NCBI GenBank assembly: GCA_002344055.1
Contig: DDTH01000011.1
Location: forward strand, 125,054 to 189,053
Direction of reading: 5' to 3'
Origin: Sphingomonadales bacterium UBA2369
Lineage (GTDB): Bacteria > Pseudomonadota > Alphaproteobacteria > Sphingomonadales > Sphingomonadaceae
DNA length: 64,000 nucleotides
Of the stretch, positions 8,226-16,837 are shown piece by piece (positions within the stretch are counted from its first letter, which is position 1; every line of letters begins with the position of its first letter). Both the position numbers and the translations under genes were made by a program. A model generated the notes under the pieces. The model saw nothing but the letters and a program-made list of their open reading frames with translations, was not told the DNA's origin and searched no databases.

Positions 8226-9989
8226 ATGGAGTTCGCTCTGCAACGGCCAGTCTTGCGTCATGCGGGACTCGGCCTCGTCTATTTTCTGCTTGCCTCGCTC
8301 ACCGTGGCCACCACCCGGTTGGGCGGCGGCGTCGCGATTCTGTTCGTCGCCAACGCCGTGCTGACCGCCTCCCTGCTCACCACGAAGCGGCGGGAGTGGC
8401 GCGGCGCGCTGACCGCCTGCGCGATCGGCAGCGCCGCCGCGACCGCTTTGTTCGGCTTCGGCGTGGCGGCGGCGCCGGTCTTCAGCGTCATCAACATGTG
8501 CGAGGCGTTCATCGCGGCGAGCCTCTATCGCCGCCTGCGCGGCCGCGCCTCGCCGCTTGAATCGCTGTCCGGCTTTTTCATCTTCCTGCTCGCCGCCGGG
8601 ATCGTCGCGCCACTGCTGAGCGCGCTCGGCGGCGGCGCGGTCGCCGCGCTGCACGGCGCGGACTTCGCCGCGAATGCGTTTCGCTGGTTCGCCGGCCATG
8701 CTCTCGGCACGATCACCTTCGCGCCTGCCTGTTTGCTGGTGCTGGGCGGCGACATCGGCCGCTGGGCGCGCAGTTCGACGCGCCGCCAACTGGCTGAAAT
8801 GGCGGTGCTGCTGCCGCTCGTCGGGCTGATCGCGCTGGCCGTCTTTCTGCAGCCGGTCGCACCCTTGCTGTTCCTGCCCTGGCTGCCGCTGATCGTCGCC
8901 ACCTTCCGGCTCGGACGGCTCGGCGCGGCATCGTCGATCGGCATCCTGACTCTCGTGGCCGGAACCGCGACCTTGCTGGATCTCGGCCCGATCGTCGCCT
9001 TCGTCGGTTCCGGCGAGGCAGGGCTGCAATTCCTGCAATTCTATCTCGCCGCCAGCGTACTGGCCGTACTGCCCCCGGCGGCGGAACTGGCGCGGCGCAA
9101 GACTTTGTTCGAGCGGCTGCAGGCCAGCGAGCGGCGCTACCGCCTGCTCGCCGATTATTCGACCGACATCATCCTCGACATCGATCCGGACGGCCGCATC
9201 GCCTTCGCTTCCGCCGCGATCGAGCAGATGGGCGGCTACCGCCCCGACGACGTGGTCGGCCGGATGGCGTCCGAACTGGTCGATCCGGCCGATATCGACA
9301 AGATCCGCGCCGCCCATTTGCGGGCGCTCCGATCGCCGGGGGTGGTCGAGACGGTCGAATATCGCGCGATCCTGGGCGATGGCAGCCAGGCCTGGATGGA
9401 AACGCGCACCCAGGGCGTGTTCGACGAGGATGGCGTGGCGCTGGGCGCGGTCAGCGCGATCCGCAATGTCGAGGAACGCCGGGAGCGCGAGCGGGTATTG
9501 GCGACCGAGGCGCGCACCGACGGCCTCACCGGCGCGCTGAACCGCCGCGCCTTCATGCGCGAAATCGAAGCGGCCGCGGCGTCCCAGCGGCAGGCGGAAC
9601 GCGGCTGCGTCGCCTTGTTCGACCTCGACCATTTCAAACATATCAACGACCGCCACGGCCACGCCGCGGGCGACGCGGTGCTGATCGCCTTCGTCAAGCT
9701 GGCGCGGCGGATCGTGCGTGACGGCGATTGCGTCGGCCGGCTCGGCGGCGAGGAATTCGCGGTGTTCATGAAGGGCGCGAGCTTCGATCAGGCGCTGCGG
9801 ATCTGCGAACGGCTGCGCATCGGCTGCGCGGAGGAAATCACGCTGCGCGGCGAAGCCGGCCGCGTCACCGTAAGCGCCGGCATCGCGGCAATGGATGGCG
9901 CGCCCGCCTCTCTCGTCCTGGAACGGGCGGACAACGCGCTCTACCGGGCCAAGCGGGCCGGCCGAAACCGGCTGGAGCGCGCCGCCTGA
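8226..9989 (+). CDS. Sensory diguanylate cyclase, MASE1-PAS-GGDEF
   Basis: 587 residues. The first ~290 form about eight hydrophobic segments of MASE1 type. A PAS fold with PAC tail follows at about 300-420, and the GGDEF domain at about 425-585. The active site is intact (GGEEF at 507-511), and the product-inhibition site RxxD lies five residues before it (R498..D501). The enzyme should therefore make cyclic di-GMP from two GTP at the inner membrane and be feedback-inhibited. There is no EAL domain. It lies about 6 kb from the flagellar region, so a role in the motility/sessility choice is plausible but unproven. The start has only a weak ribosome site. Confidence 0.92.
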   Translation: MEFALQRPVLRHAGLGLVYFLLASLTVATTRLGGGVAILFVANAVLTASLLTTKRREWRGALTACAIGSAAATALFGFGVAAAPVFSVINMCEAFIAASLYRRLRGRASPLESLSGFFIFLLAAGIVAPLLSALGGGAVAALHGADFAANAFRWFAGHALGTITFAPACLLVLGGDIGRWARSSTRRQLAEMAVLLPLVGLIALAVFLQPVAPLLFLPWLPLIVATFRLGRLGAASSIGILTLVAGTATLLDLGPIVAFVGSGEAGLQFLQFYLAASVLAVLPPAAELARRKTLFERLQASERRYRLLADYSTDIILDIDPDGRIAFASAAIEQMGGYRPDDVVGRMASELVDPADIDKIRAAHLRALRSPGVVETVEYRAILGDGSQAWMETRTQGVFDEDGVALGAVSAIRNVEERRERERVLATEARTDGLTGALNRRAFMREIEAAAASQRQAERGCVALFDLDHFKHINDRHGHAAGDAVLIAFVKLARRIVRDGDCVGRLGGEEFAVFMKGASFDQALRICERLRIGCAEEITLRGEAGRVTVSAGIAAMDGAPASLVLERADNALYRAKRAGRNRLERAA

Positions 9990-10056
9990 CGCAGGGCGCG
10001 CACGATTGATCAATTCGTTCAGCAAGCTTCAACGCCTTCGTGCTACAGGAGCGCTC

Positions 10057-10341
10057 ATGCGCATGATCCTCCTCGCCTCTGCCGCGACCATTCTGCCTGG
10101 CTGCGTCGCCAAGACGGCCTTCGACATCGTCACCCTTCCCGTTCGCGCCGCGGTGACGGTCGTCGATCAGGGCATCGACGCTGTCACCACCAGCCAGAGC
10201 GAGCGCGACCGCGCCGCCGGGCGGCGGCTGCGCGAGGAAGACGAACGCCGCGGCCGCGAGTCGCGCGCCGAGGAACGCCGCGCACGCGAGGCGGCGCGTC
10301 GCGGCGAAACCGTGGAACCGGTCGAAACCGAGCCGAAATGA
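10057..10341 (+). CDS. Small lipoprotein with charged C-terminus
   Basis: 94 residues. A short signal sequence ends in the lipobox LPGC (Cys16), so the protein should be lipidated at that Cys. About 25 fairly hydrophobic residues follow, then a highly charged Arg/Glu-rich tail that is probably helical or disordered. I recognise no family. ATG at 10057 was chosen because AGGA precedes it by about seven bases and the signal sequence begins there. The open frame also runs upstream over the end of the cyclase gene in another frame, which I ignore. Confidence 0.75.
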   Translation: MRMILLASAATILPGCVAKTAFDIVTLPVRAAVTVVDQGIDAVTTSQSERDRAAGRRLREEDERRGRESRAEERRAREAARRGETVEPVETEPK

Positions 10342-10409
10342 TTGCACAGGGCGTTGCGGCGGACGCCCGCGCACCCTAGCTGTATCTCTCCTCAGTCAAG
10401 GAGAGTCGC

Positions 10410-10550
10410 ATGCTCGAGCCCAAGCCCGGTGAACTTCCGACCGACGCCAACGCGCCGGCCCAGAAGGAATATAAGCCGACCCCCGCCGAGGAAGCGGACG
10501 GCTTCACGCCCGGAACGCAGAATCCGGACGACGCCAAGAAGGACGAATAG
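10410..10550 (+). CDS. 46-residue acidic hydrophilic protein
   Basis: A short gene with strong signals: AAGGAG ends about six bases before ATG 10410, and a clean terminator begins 8 bp after the stop. The 46-aa product is rich in Pro, Glu, Asp, Lys and Ala, with no Cys and no hydrophobic segment, so it is probably disordered. Third codon positions are strongly G/C (for example CTC GAG CCC AAG CCC), like the genes around it. It has no name that I know. It follows the lipoprotein gene by 68 bp, which may hold its own promoter. Confidence 0.7.
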   Translation: MLEPKPGELPTDANAPAQKEYKPTPAEEADGFTPGTQNPDDAKKDE

Positions 10551-10557
10551 TTTCCAC

Positions 10558-10596
10558 GCCCGGAGCGCCCCTAGGTGCTCCGGGCCTTTTCTTTTC
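10558..10596 (+). terminator. Terminator after the 46-aa gene
   Basis: GCCCGGAGC (10558-10566) and GCTCCGGGC (10577-10585) form a perfect 9-bp stem with a 10-nt loop, followed by CTTTTCTTTT. Confidence 0.88.
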
Positions 10597-10613
10597 TCGC
10601 TCTAGCGAGGAGC

Positions 10614-10693
10614 GGCACCGGCCCGCACCCCCACCCGGCCTCCCAACAGCATATTCTGGAATGGGAGGCCGGGTGAGGGTGCGGGCCGGTGCC
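10614..10693. repeat. Large inverted repeat, 32-bp arms
   Basis: Arms at 10614-10645 and 10662-10693 are complementary over 32 bp with a single mismatch, around a 16-nt loop. The element fills the space between a plus-strand terminator and the end of the convergent phosphoesterase gene (10711). It may be a dispersed repeat, a terminator for the minus strand, or both. It lacks the TCCTCCCC ends of the other family in this window. Confidence 0.85.
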
Positions 10694-10710
10694 GTATCTG
10701 ACGAAGTGTC

Positions 10711-11451
10711 CTAAGCGCCCGGCATCCAGCGATGCTCCACGGCGATGGCGCCATCCGCGCCGATCCTGATGTCGTTGAACGAAGGCGCCGAATCCCGGAC
10801 CCGCTCCGACAGGGTTCCCGCGCCGATCTTCTGGATCGTCCGCCCCCCGACTTCCACATCCAGCACGAACGGATCGTGGACATGGCCCGACAGGATCGCG
10901 TCCGCGCCGGCCCCGGCCAGCGCGATCAGCGCCTCGCGCCCGCGGATCGTCTTGCCCGCCGAATGCAGCCCCTTTTTGTCGATCAGGGGGTGGTGGCAGG
11001 CGACCAGCTTGACTTGCGTGCCGCGCGATCCCTCCAGCAAGGCGAGCGTCTTCGCCAGCGCCCGCCGCGTCACCACGCCCCACGACCAATTGTAACGAAA
11101 CTGGAAGCGCGTCGTGGTCTTCAGCGGCACGATAACGACATTCTTCACATCCAGCGGCCGCTCGATCATCCGCTCCAGCCGGCCGTAGCGCCGATAGGGC
11201 CGCACGAAGCGCTCGTAGGGATTGAAGTAAGGCAGATCGTGATTGCCCGGCTCAACCGTCACCGGCACCGGGAGCGCCTCCAGCCAGGCGGTGGCAGCGG
11301 CGAATTCGTGGGCGCGCGCCTGCTGGGTCAGATCGCCGGTGCAGACCACGGCGTCGGGCCGTTCGTCCGCCACCGCCTGCGCGAACCAGTCGAGCGCCGC
11401 TCTGTCCTCGCGGCCGAAATGAAGATCCGAAACGTGGAAAAGCCGGGTCAT
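10711..11451 (-). CDS. Calcineurin-like metallophosphoesterase
   Basis: 246 residues carrying all five motifs of the family: DLHFGR (D-x-H) near residue 10, GDLT near 40, GNHD near 73, HHPL near 160 and GHVHD near 195. It should bind two metal ions and hydrolyse a phosphodiester or phosphomonoester in the cytosol; the substrate is unknown. ATG at 11451 overlaps the stop of the lipid-kinase gene by four bases, so the pair is co-translated. The open frame continues upstream only as a shadow of the kinase gene. Confidence 0.9.
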   Translation of the reverse strand: MTRLFHVSDLHFGREDRAALDWFAQAVADERPDAVVCTGDLTQQARAHEFAAATAWLEALPVPVTVEPGNHDLPYFNPYERFVRPYRRYGRLERMIERPLDVKNVVIVPLKTTTRFQFRYNWSWGVVTRRALAKTLALLEGSRGTQVKLVACHHPLIDKKGLHSAGKTIRGREALIALAGAGADAILSGHVHDPFVLDVEVGGRTIQKIGAGTLSERVRDSAPSFNDIRIGADGAIAVEHRWMPGA

Positions 11452-12278
11452 TCCAGTCCAACGGTCGTGACGAACTTCAGGTTGCTTGTGCCCGAACTGA
11501 TCGCGGCCGGACTCTGCAGCATCGCCTCCTCGCCATCGAACAAAGCGTGCAGCGCCTTGCGGCCGCTGACCGTGGCGTGGGCGGAACGTGTGTCGTCCAC
11601 GCTCGGCGCGTTGCTGACATTGCCGAACAGCCATTCCCAGCCGAGCCGCGCCATGTCGCCGAAACTGGCCATCGAGAAAGCGGTGATCTTCAGCCAGCCA
11701 TCTTCCGGAGCGATCAGCAAAGCCTTGTAATTACCGCGTTTGCGGGTGCCATCGAACAACGTGACGCCGCGCGACCAGGTCCGCGCCCACGCGACACCCA
11801 AAGCGCGCCAGAAGCGCCTGAAGCGGCGGTAGCGCACCGCCTCGCGCGCGCCGGCCCAGGCCGCGGCCGGGCCGACGATCAAGGCGCAGAAGGCGCGATG
11901 AGGGCCAGATTCGACAAAGGGCAATTGCCGCAGGACCGGGTTCTCATGCGCGGCGTGGACGATGTCGGCAGGTTCGGCATTGCCGTGCAGCCGCTTGGCG
12001 AGGATGTTCATCGTGCCGCCCGGCAGGATCAGCGCCTTGCCGTTCCAGCCATCATATTTGCAGGCAGCGCTGTTGACGGTACCGTCGCCCGCGAACAGCA
12101 CCACGGTATCCGCCCCGGCCGCGTTCAATTCCTCGATCCCAGGCAGGGGTTCGTCAGGGAAGCGGGTACGCCCGGCCAGAATCATGCCCTTTTCCGCGAA
12201 GATCGCCTCCAGCGCCTCACACTTCGCCTCGGTGGCGGAACCGGAGGCGGTGTTGCTGATGAACCAGAGCTTTTCCAT
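11448..12278 (-). CDS. Diacylglycerol/sphingosine kinase-type lipid kinase
   Basis: 276 residues with the DAGK catalytic signature: nucleotide loop AGDGTVN at about 63-69 and LPGGTMN at about 84-90. It probably phosphorylates a lipid with ATP at the inner membrane face. Sphingomonads make glycosphingolipids, so a sphingoid substrate is possible, but nothing here decides it. It is the first gene of a two-gene operon with the phosphoesterase (ATGA overlap). About 160 bp separate its start from tRNA-Gly. Confidence 0.85.
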   Translation of the reverse strand: MEKLWFISNTASGSATEAKCEALEAIFAEKGMILAGRTRFPDEPLPGIEELNAAGADTVVLFAGDGTVNSAACKYDGWNGKALILPGGTMNILAKRLHGNAEPADIVHAAHENPVLRQLPFVESGPHRAFCALIVGPAAAWAGAREAVRYRRFRRFWRALGVAWARTWSRGVTLFDGTRKRGNYKALLIAPEDGWLKITAFSMASFGDMARLGWEWLFGNVSNAPSVDDTRSAHATVSGRKALHALFDGEEAMLQSPAAISSGTSNLKFVTTVGLE

Positions 12279-12436
12279 GCGATACGCGCTGCCTTCGAAC
12301 CGGGTTGGGCTGGGCTAACGTCTATCATCTATGGAGGTTGCAAGCGCCCGTCGCGGCAAGGCCGCGCCGTCAGTCGGCTCTGGCCGAGCGTGACGCTGCT
12401 GGCGCGTAGCTCCCGCTCCGCTGCTGGGCGGCACGT

Positions 12437-12510
12437 TGGAGCGGGTGAAGGGAATCGAACCCTCGTCGTAAGCTTGGGAAGCTTCTGCTCTACCATTGAG
12501 CTACACCCGC
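12437..12510 (-). tRNA. tRNA-Gly, anticodon CCC
   Basis: The minus strand folds into a cloverleaf: acceptor GCGGGTG/CACCCGC, D-arm GCTC/GAGC, anticodon loop TTCCCAA (anticodon CCC, reading GGG), T-arm GAGGG-TTCGATT-CCCTT, discriminator T and an encoded CCA. The top pair of the anticodon stem is a G-A mismatch. It is closely similar to E. coli tRNA-Gly(CCC). Confidence 0.95.
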
Positions 12511-12567
12511 CCGCGCCCCGACCTAGTGGCCGGGGCTGCGGCGGGCAAGCCCGCAAGCGCGGCGGAA

Positions 12568-13203
12568 TTATTGCCGTGGCGGGTTGCCGTGGGGATCCGG
12601 CGGCGCGGGAGAGGCGCCCTCCGGCGGATGAGCGGGCTGGCCCGGCGCGGGGGGATAAGCCGGAGCCGGCGGATAGACCGGCTGCGAATAATCCTGTGGC
12701 GGATAAACGGGCTGACCCGGCTGACCGGGATATTGCGTGTGGGGCGGCGCGCCATAGCCGGGATAAGGCGGCTGCGCGGCGGGCCGTGGCGCGGGGATGA
12801 TCGGCCCCAGCGCGAACCAAGCCTGCGATTCAGGTTGCAGCAGCAGGATCGTCGCGCCCATCAGCCCGGCCAGCGTCGCCATGTCGAGGATCAGGTAGAG
12901 CAGGGCCATGCCCTCCCCGCCCGCGCCGAGGCCGTTGATCCGGCTCACCAGCAGGATGGCGACGACCGTCGCGCAGACCACGAAGCCCCAGCGCCCCAGA
13001 TCGTGCCGACGCCGCGAAGCATAATAGACCGCGAGCGCGAGCGCGCCGAACAGCAACAGGACGAAGATCATCAGGAAAAAGCCGGCGGCGCCGGTGACGC
13101 GCTGGCTGAGCGCCTGGATGAACATGACGAACACGGACACGCCGCCGAGCGCGGCCGCGCCCCAGCCAAGCTTTTCGAACTGATTGATCGTCTTCGGCCG
13201 CAT
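12568..13203 (-). CDS. Four-helix membrane protein with Pro-rich cytosolic tail
   Basis: 211 residues. Four hydrophobic segments span about residues 14-130. They are followed by a low-complexity tail (about 145-211) rich in Pro, Tyr, Gly and Gln with repeated YPP/YPG/PPA motifs. I do not recognise a family; such tails often mediate weak protein contacts. A strong purine tract (AGGGGG) lies six bases before the ATG. The gene stands alone between tRNA-Gly and the porin gene. Confidence 0.75.
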   Translation of the reverse strand: MRPKTINQFEKLGWGAAALGGVSVFVMFIQALSQRVTGAAGFFLMIFVLLLFGALALAVYYASRRRHDLGRWGFVVCATVVAILLVSRINGLGAGGEGMALLYLILDMATLAGLMGATILLLQPESQAWFALGPIIPAPRPAAQPPYPGYGAPPHTQYPGQPGQPVYPPQDYSQPVYPPAPAYPPAPGQPAHPPEGASPAPPDPHGNPPRQ

Positions 13204-13289
13204 GCCTGCCCCCTTTTTCCCGCGCGACTCAGCCGCGCCGGGCGCAGACTAGAGCATAGGCGGTTCGGCTCAAGCGGCGACAGCGAAGG

Positions 13290-14000
13290 TTAGAAGCCGA
13301 GGCGCAGCGACGCCACGATCGCGCCGTCGGCATTGGCCACGCCCGCGTCGGTATCGACATATTCGAGCATGAAGGTGGCCGGCCCGGTCTTATATTCGGC
13401 GCCGATCCGCCAATCCATATAATCGCTGAGGCCGGTGAAGCGGGCGGTGCCGTTGGTATAGCCGATCCGCGCGGTCGCGGTGATCGGCAGGATGATCAGC
13501 CCGGCGCTAAGATCGCCATAGACATAGAGGCTGTCACTGCCGCCGAATGCGTCCTGCTCGGGCGCGTAGGCCGCGCCGACCTCGGCGGTCGCCGGCCCGA
13601 GCGTGTGGCGCAGCGCCATATAGGGTTCGATATAATCCGCGCCGGCCAGCCCCTCATTGTTGGGAAAGGCATAATATTGAACGCCGACATCGAGTTCGGT
13701 CGCCGGCAGGATTTCGCGGGAATAGCCGGCATAAGCGCTCAGCTCGAGATTGCCGGGCCGCAGATTGTCGGTGAGGGTCGAGGCGAACACGCCGCCATAG
13801 AAGCCGCTATTGTGGCTCAGCGAGACGCTGCCCTGCAGCGCCGGATCGCCGTCCGACTGGGAGACGCCGCGATAGCGATAATCGGTGGTCGCCGTCGCCC
13901 GGCCAGTGACGGTAAGGCCGCCGACCGAGACCTGCGCCGCCGCCGGGGTCGCGGCCAGCGCCGCCATTCCCGCCACGATTCCCCAAGCCAAACGCGCCAT
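13290..14000 (-). CDS. TorF-family putative porin
   Basis: 236 residues with a signal peptide (cleavage near AAA-QV, about residue 23). The body is an outer-membrane beta-barrel of alternating strands rich in Tyr, Gly and Thr, ending in a C-terminal Phe (LRLGF), the usual recognition signal for barrel assembly. The early motif ATTDYRYRGVSQSD is characteristic of the TorF/Gcw_chp family. ATG at 14000 was chosen because GGAG precedes it and the signal peptide starts there; the longer frame adds 28 polar residues. No substrate can be inferred. Confidence 0.88.
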   Translation of the reverse strand: MARLAWGIVAGMAALAATPAAAQVSVGGLTVTGRATATTDYRYRGVSQSDGDPALQGSVSLSHNSGFYGGVFASTLTDNLRPGNLELSAYAGYSREILPATELDVGVQYYAFPNNEGLAGADYIEPYMALRHTLGPATAEVGAAYAPEQDAFGGSDSLYVYGDLSAGLIILPITATARIGYTNGTARFTGLSDYMDWRIGAEYKTGPATFMLEYVDTDAGVANADGAIVASLRLGF

Positions 14001-14166
14001 CTTCCGTCTCCACACAGCTACTGATGCTCTTGCTGAACGGCGCCGGCCCGCCTTCGCCAGCGTCGGGAAATCGCCGTTCAACATGTCGGAAATTCGTCAT
14101 CCTTAGGACCGCGTTAACCAATTGACGGCATTTCGGGGGCGGACACAGAGGGACGGCTGACCGAAT

Positions 14167-15237
14167 ATGACCGCGACCGAAATCTGCGAAAGCGTCGAAA
14201 CTGCGACGGCGGGACTCCTGATCGGCGACAGCAACGCGATGATCGAGGTCCGCCGGCAGGTGGCGCAGGTCGGTCCCTCCGACGCTTCCGTGATCGTCAC
14301 CGGCCCATCCGGTTCGGGCAAGGAAATGGTCGCCCGTGCGATCCACGCCGCCAGCAGCCGTGCTTCGGGCGCACACATTTCGGTCAATTGCGGCGCGATC
14401 CCGCGCGACCTGATCGAATCCGAATTGTTCGGCCACGAGAAAGGCAGCTTCACCGGCGCCCATGCCCAGCATCGCGGCCGGTTCGAGGAAGCCGATGGCG
14501 GCACGCTCTTTCTCGACGAAATTGGCGACATGCCGCACGACATGCAGGTGAAATTGCTGCGCGTGCTGGAGGACCGCCGCGTCACCCGCGTCGGCGGCCG
14601 CGGCGCGATGCCGGTGGACGTGCGCGTCGTCAGTGCCACCCACCGCTGCCTCGACACCGCGATCGACGAGCAGAAATTCCGCGAGGATCTGTTCTACCGC
14701 CTTGCCGTCTTCCCGATCGAACTGCCGGGTCTGGCCGAGCGGCGCGAGGACGTGCCGCAGCTGGTCCACCATTTCCTGAAGGCCCCCGGCGCCAAGCGCA
14801 CCCGCGTGCTGTTCAATTCCAAGGCGCTGGACCGGCTGGCCATGCATGACTGGCCGGGCAATGTCCGCGAGTTGAAGAACCTCGTCGAGCGCGCCTGCAT
14901 CCTGCACCCGGGCGAGACGATCGGCGCCGAACAGGTCGATCGCCTGCTGATGCGCCGCGGCAAGGTCGCCGCCGCCGAACGCGCCGCTCTGTGGGCCGCG
15001 ACCGAGCCGATGCCGACCCCTGCCCCCGCGATGATCGAGGCCGAAGCGGACATGCCGAAGCTCAGCCGCGACAAGCCGGTCGCGCTGAAGACGATGATGG
15101 CCGAGATGGAGCGCAAATGGATCGAGGACGCGCTGGCTTTGTCCGGCGGCGTGGTCGCGGAGGCCGCGCGCCTGCTGACGCTGCAGCGCACCACCCTGAT
15201 CGAGAAGATGCGCAAATACGGAATCGAGGCGGCTTAA
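14167..15237 (+). CDS. Sigma-54-dependent activator at the flagellar locus (FleQ/FlrC-like)
   Basis: 356 residues. There is almost no N-terminal sensory domain. The AAA+ domain has Walker A TGPSGSGKE near residue 45, the sigma-54 contact loop as GSFTGA (a common variant of GAFTGA) near 97, and a Walker B region near FLDEIGD. A C-terminal Fis-type helix-turn-helix follows (ALALSGGVVAEAARLLTLQRTTLIEKM). It probably activates the sigma-54 promoter at 32667-32683. Without a receiver domain its control must lie elsewhere. It diverges from the porin gene and faces the DUF3800 gene. Confidence 0.88.
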   Translation: MTATEICESVETATAGLLIGDSNAMIEVRRQVAQVGPSDASVIVTGPSGSGKEMVARAIHAASSRASGAHISVNCGAIPRDLIESELFGHEKGSFTGAHAQHRGRFEEADGGTLFLDEIGDMPHDMQVKLLRVLEDRRVTRVGGRGAMPVDVRVVSATHRCLDTAIDEQKFREDLFYRLAVFPIELPGLAERREDVPQLVHHFLKAPGAKRTRVLFNSKALDRLAMHDWPGNVRELKNLVERACILHPGETIGAEQVDRLLMRRGKVAAAERAALWAATEPMPTPAPAMIEAEADMPKLSRDKPVALKTMMAEMERKWIEDALALSGGVVAEAARLLTLQRTTLIEKMRKYGIEAA

Positions 15238-15473
15238 GCCAAGTAGGCTCTTCGGCTAACCCATTGGGCCGACTCGAGAATATCTCGTCGCTATCTAAGT
15301 TAATGGAATCGAACGAAGAATCTTGATGTTGCGAACGGATTCCGCTAAAATCCATGACGGTAGGCTACGCCGGAACAAGCCCCGCGATCCGAGCAAAGAA
15401 CGGTTCGCTACCTCTTCGACGGTCGCCCTTCGGATGGCGTCCTAACAGCGGATTGGGACAACGGGTCCGGGGC

Positions 15474-16322
15474 CTACCACCTTACAAAATCGTAGCCGTA
15501 GTGCTCAAAGATCACCTGCTGATCGCGGTTCAGCTTTGCCTTCCAAGCGGGCGTCGGATGTAGAGAAAGCCCAAAGTCACGATGCTTTCCATTCTCGCGC
15601 GCCATAATCGGAAATAGAGCCTTAGCGGGCTCGATGTCCCAATTTCCTGGACCCAAGGCATCTGCCGCCTGATAAAATGCGCTTGCCACTACGTCGGCCA
15701 ATTGCAGTCCCGCCCGTGTCTGGTGCGGATGATCCTCCATGAAATCCGTACTCAGCACATCGGTGTCTGGAACGCGTTTCTCCAAGTAGACCGACCCGGC
15801 CAATTGTTGATGACGTAGGTAGAGCGCATAGGCTCTGGTTTGGCTGTATCGGTGCCCGCCTCGCCTCGAAAACTCGAGCTTTATCGTACGCTTCTCACCA
15901 TAGTCGCGGTGTGAGCGTTCAGCGCAAAACGACGTCACGCGCTCTAGCAGCAATCGCAGGCACCAGTTGTAGAACCATTCTTGCGACGGGATCTTCGCCG
16001 CTCGCGGATTGTCATACCCTCGCATATTCTTCTTGTTTGAGCAGATCGCAAATCCTCGCAACGGCAGCGCGGCGACACGCTCAGCAGCCACTCTACGGCG
16101 CGTCGGGGATAGGGTTCTGTAGTGGAGGTCGCGGCGCTGTCTGACCCCCAAGCCGTTCCGAATATCGTCCACCCAACCGACGACATCCGACTCCCACTTT
16201 GCGCGTAGGACAACCGCGCTCAGCACGAGCCATTCCGACGATCCATTGGCGTCGATAGGGCGCACCTTCTTGAGGCCCGGGTCACCCGCTTCGTCAATGT
16301 AAGCTATGTATCCGTATGACAT
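15474..16322 (-). CDS. DUF3800 domain protein
   Basis: 282 residues beginning YIAYIDEAGDPG, the acidic motif that opens DUF3800, with later conserved acidic positions (LQLADVVASAFYQAAD near 220). The family is predicted to have an RNase H-like fold and is common in accessory DNA; its role is unsettled. Base composition is visibly lower in GC than the neighbours, with more mixed third positions, and the gene splits the flagellar genes from their activator. Both point to horizontal acquisition. The flanks (15238-15473, 16323-16402) are also AT-richer, but I see no integrase, direct repeat or tRNA. Confidence 0.85.
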   Translation of the reverse strand: MSYGYIAYIDEAGDPGLKKVRPIDANGSSEWLVLSAVVLRAKWESDVVGWVDDIRNGLGVRQRRDLHYRTLSPTRRRVAAERVAALPLRGFAICSNKKNMRGYDNPRAAKIPSQEWFYNWCLRLLLERVTSFCAERSHRDYGEKRTIKLEFSRRGGHRYSQTRAYALYLRHQQLAGSVYLEKRVPDTDVLSTDFMEDHPHQTRAGLQLADVVASAFYQAADALGPGNWDIEPAKALFPIMARENGKHRDFGLSLHPTPAWKAKLNRDQQVIFEHYGYDFVRW

Positions 16323-16402
16323 CGTGATGCGAAGTTATCACGGTCACAACTCAAACGAAACGGGAACAGATCGATAAGAGTCCACGCAAGCAGATCGTAG
16401 GC

Positions 16403-16801
16403 TCAGTTGCTCCTGATCTGCGCCCAAGCCTCTGCGATGCCCGCCAGCATCTCACGCGCCTGGTGGATCTTCGCCACGTCATTCTCGCGCGCCGCGGCGA
16501 CGACCAGGCGGCGGCCTTCGCGGTAGATGCGGGCGAGGCCGAGGGCGATCTCGCCGCCGCTCTCGAAGTCCAGGCTGGTTTCCAGGCCGCTGAGCAGGCG
16601 CAGGGCGCGGGCCTGCTTGTCGCCGCGCTGGCCGAAATCCTTCTTCGCGGCGGCGGCGGCCATCGCGTCGAGCGCCTTCAGCAATTCGTCATAGAGGATG
16701 CCGACCAGAGCGTGCGGATCGGCGCCTTCCACGCGGCTGACCACGTCCACCGCCTGATAGCGCGCCCGCGCCGCTCCGAACTGGCCCTTTGCAACGTACA
16801 T
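16403..16801 (-). CDS. fliS: Flagellin export chaperone FliS
   Basis: 132 residues, all helical, with the FliS pattern: an N-terminal YQAVDVVSRVEGADPHALVGILYDELLKAL and later conserved LLSGLETSLDFESGGEIALGLARIY. FliS binds the disordered C-terminus of flagellin in the cytosol and prevents early polymerisation. ATG at 16801 is chosen; a TTG two codons upstream is also in frame. It lies 36 bp after fliD on the same strand, so it should share the sigma-28 promoter of fliD. Confidence 0.92.
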   Translation of the reverse strand: MYVAKGQFGAARARYQAVDVVSRVEGADPHALVGILYDELLKALDAMAAAAAKKDFGQRGDKQARALRLLSGLETSLDFESGGEIALGLARIYREGRRLVVAAARENDVAKIHQAREMLAGIAEAWAQIRSN

Positions 16802-16837
16802 AAACAATCCCCGCCTTGAGCTTTTACAGTCGCGATC

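Noticed and set aside
8187..10025. 612-aa minus-strand ORF
   Set aside because: Antisense of the diguanylate cyclase, whose domains and active-site motifs are intact on the plus strand.
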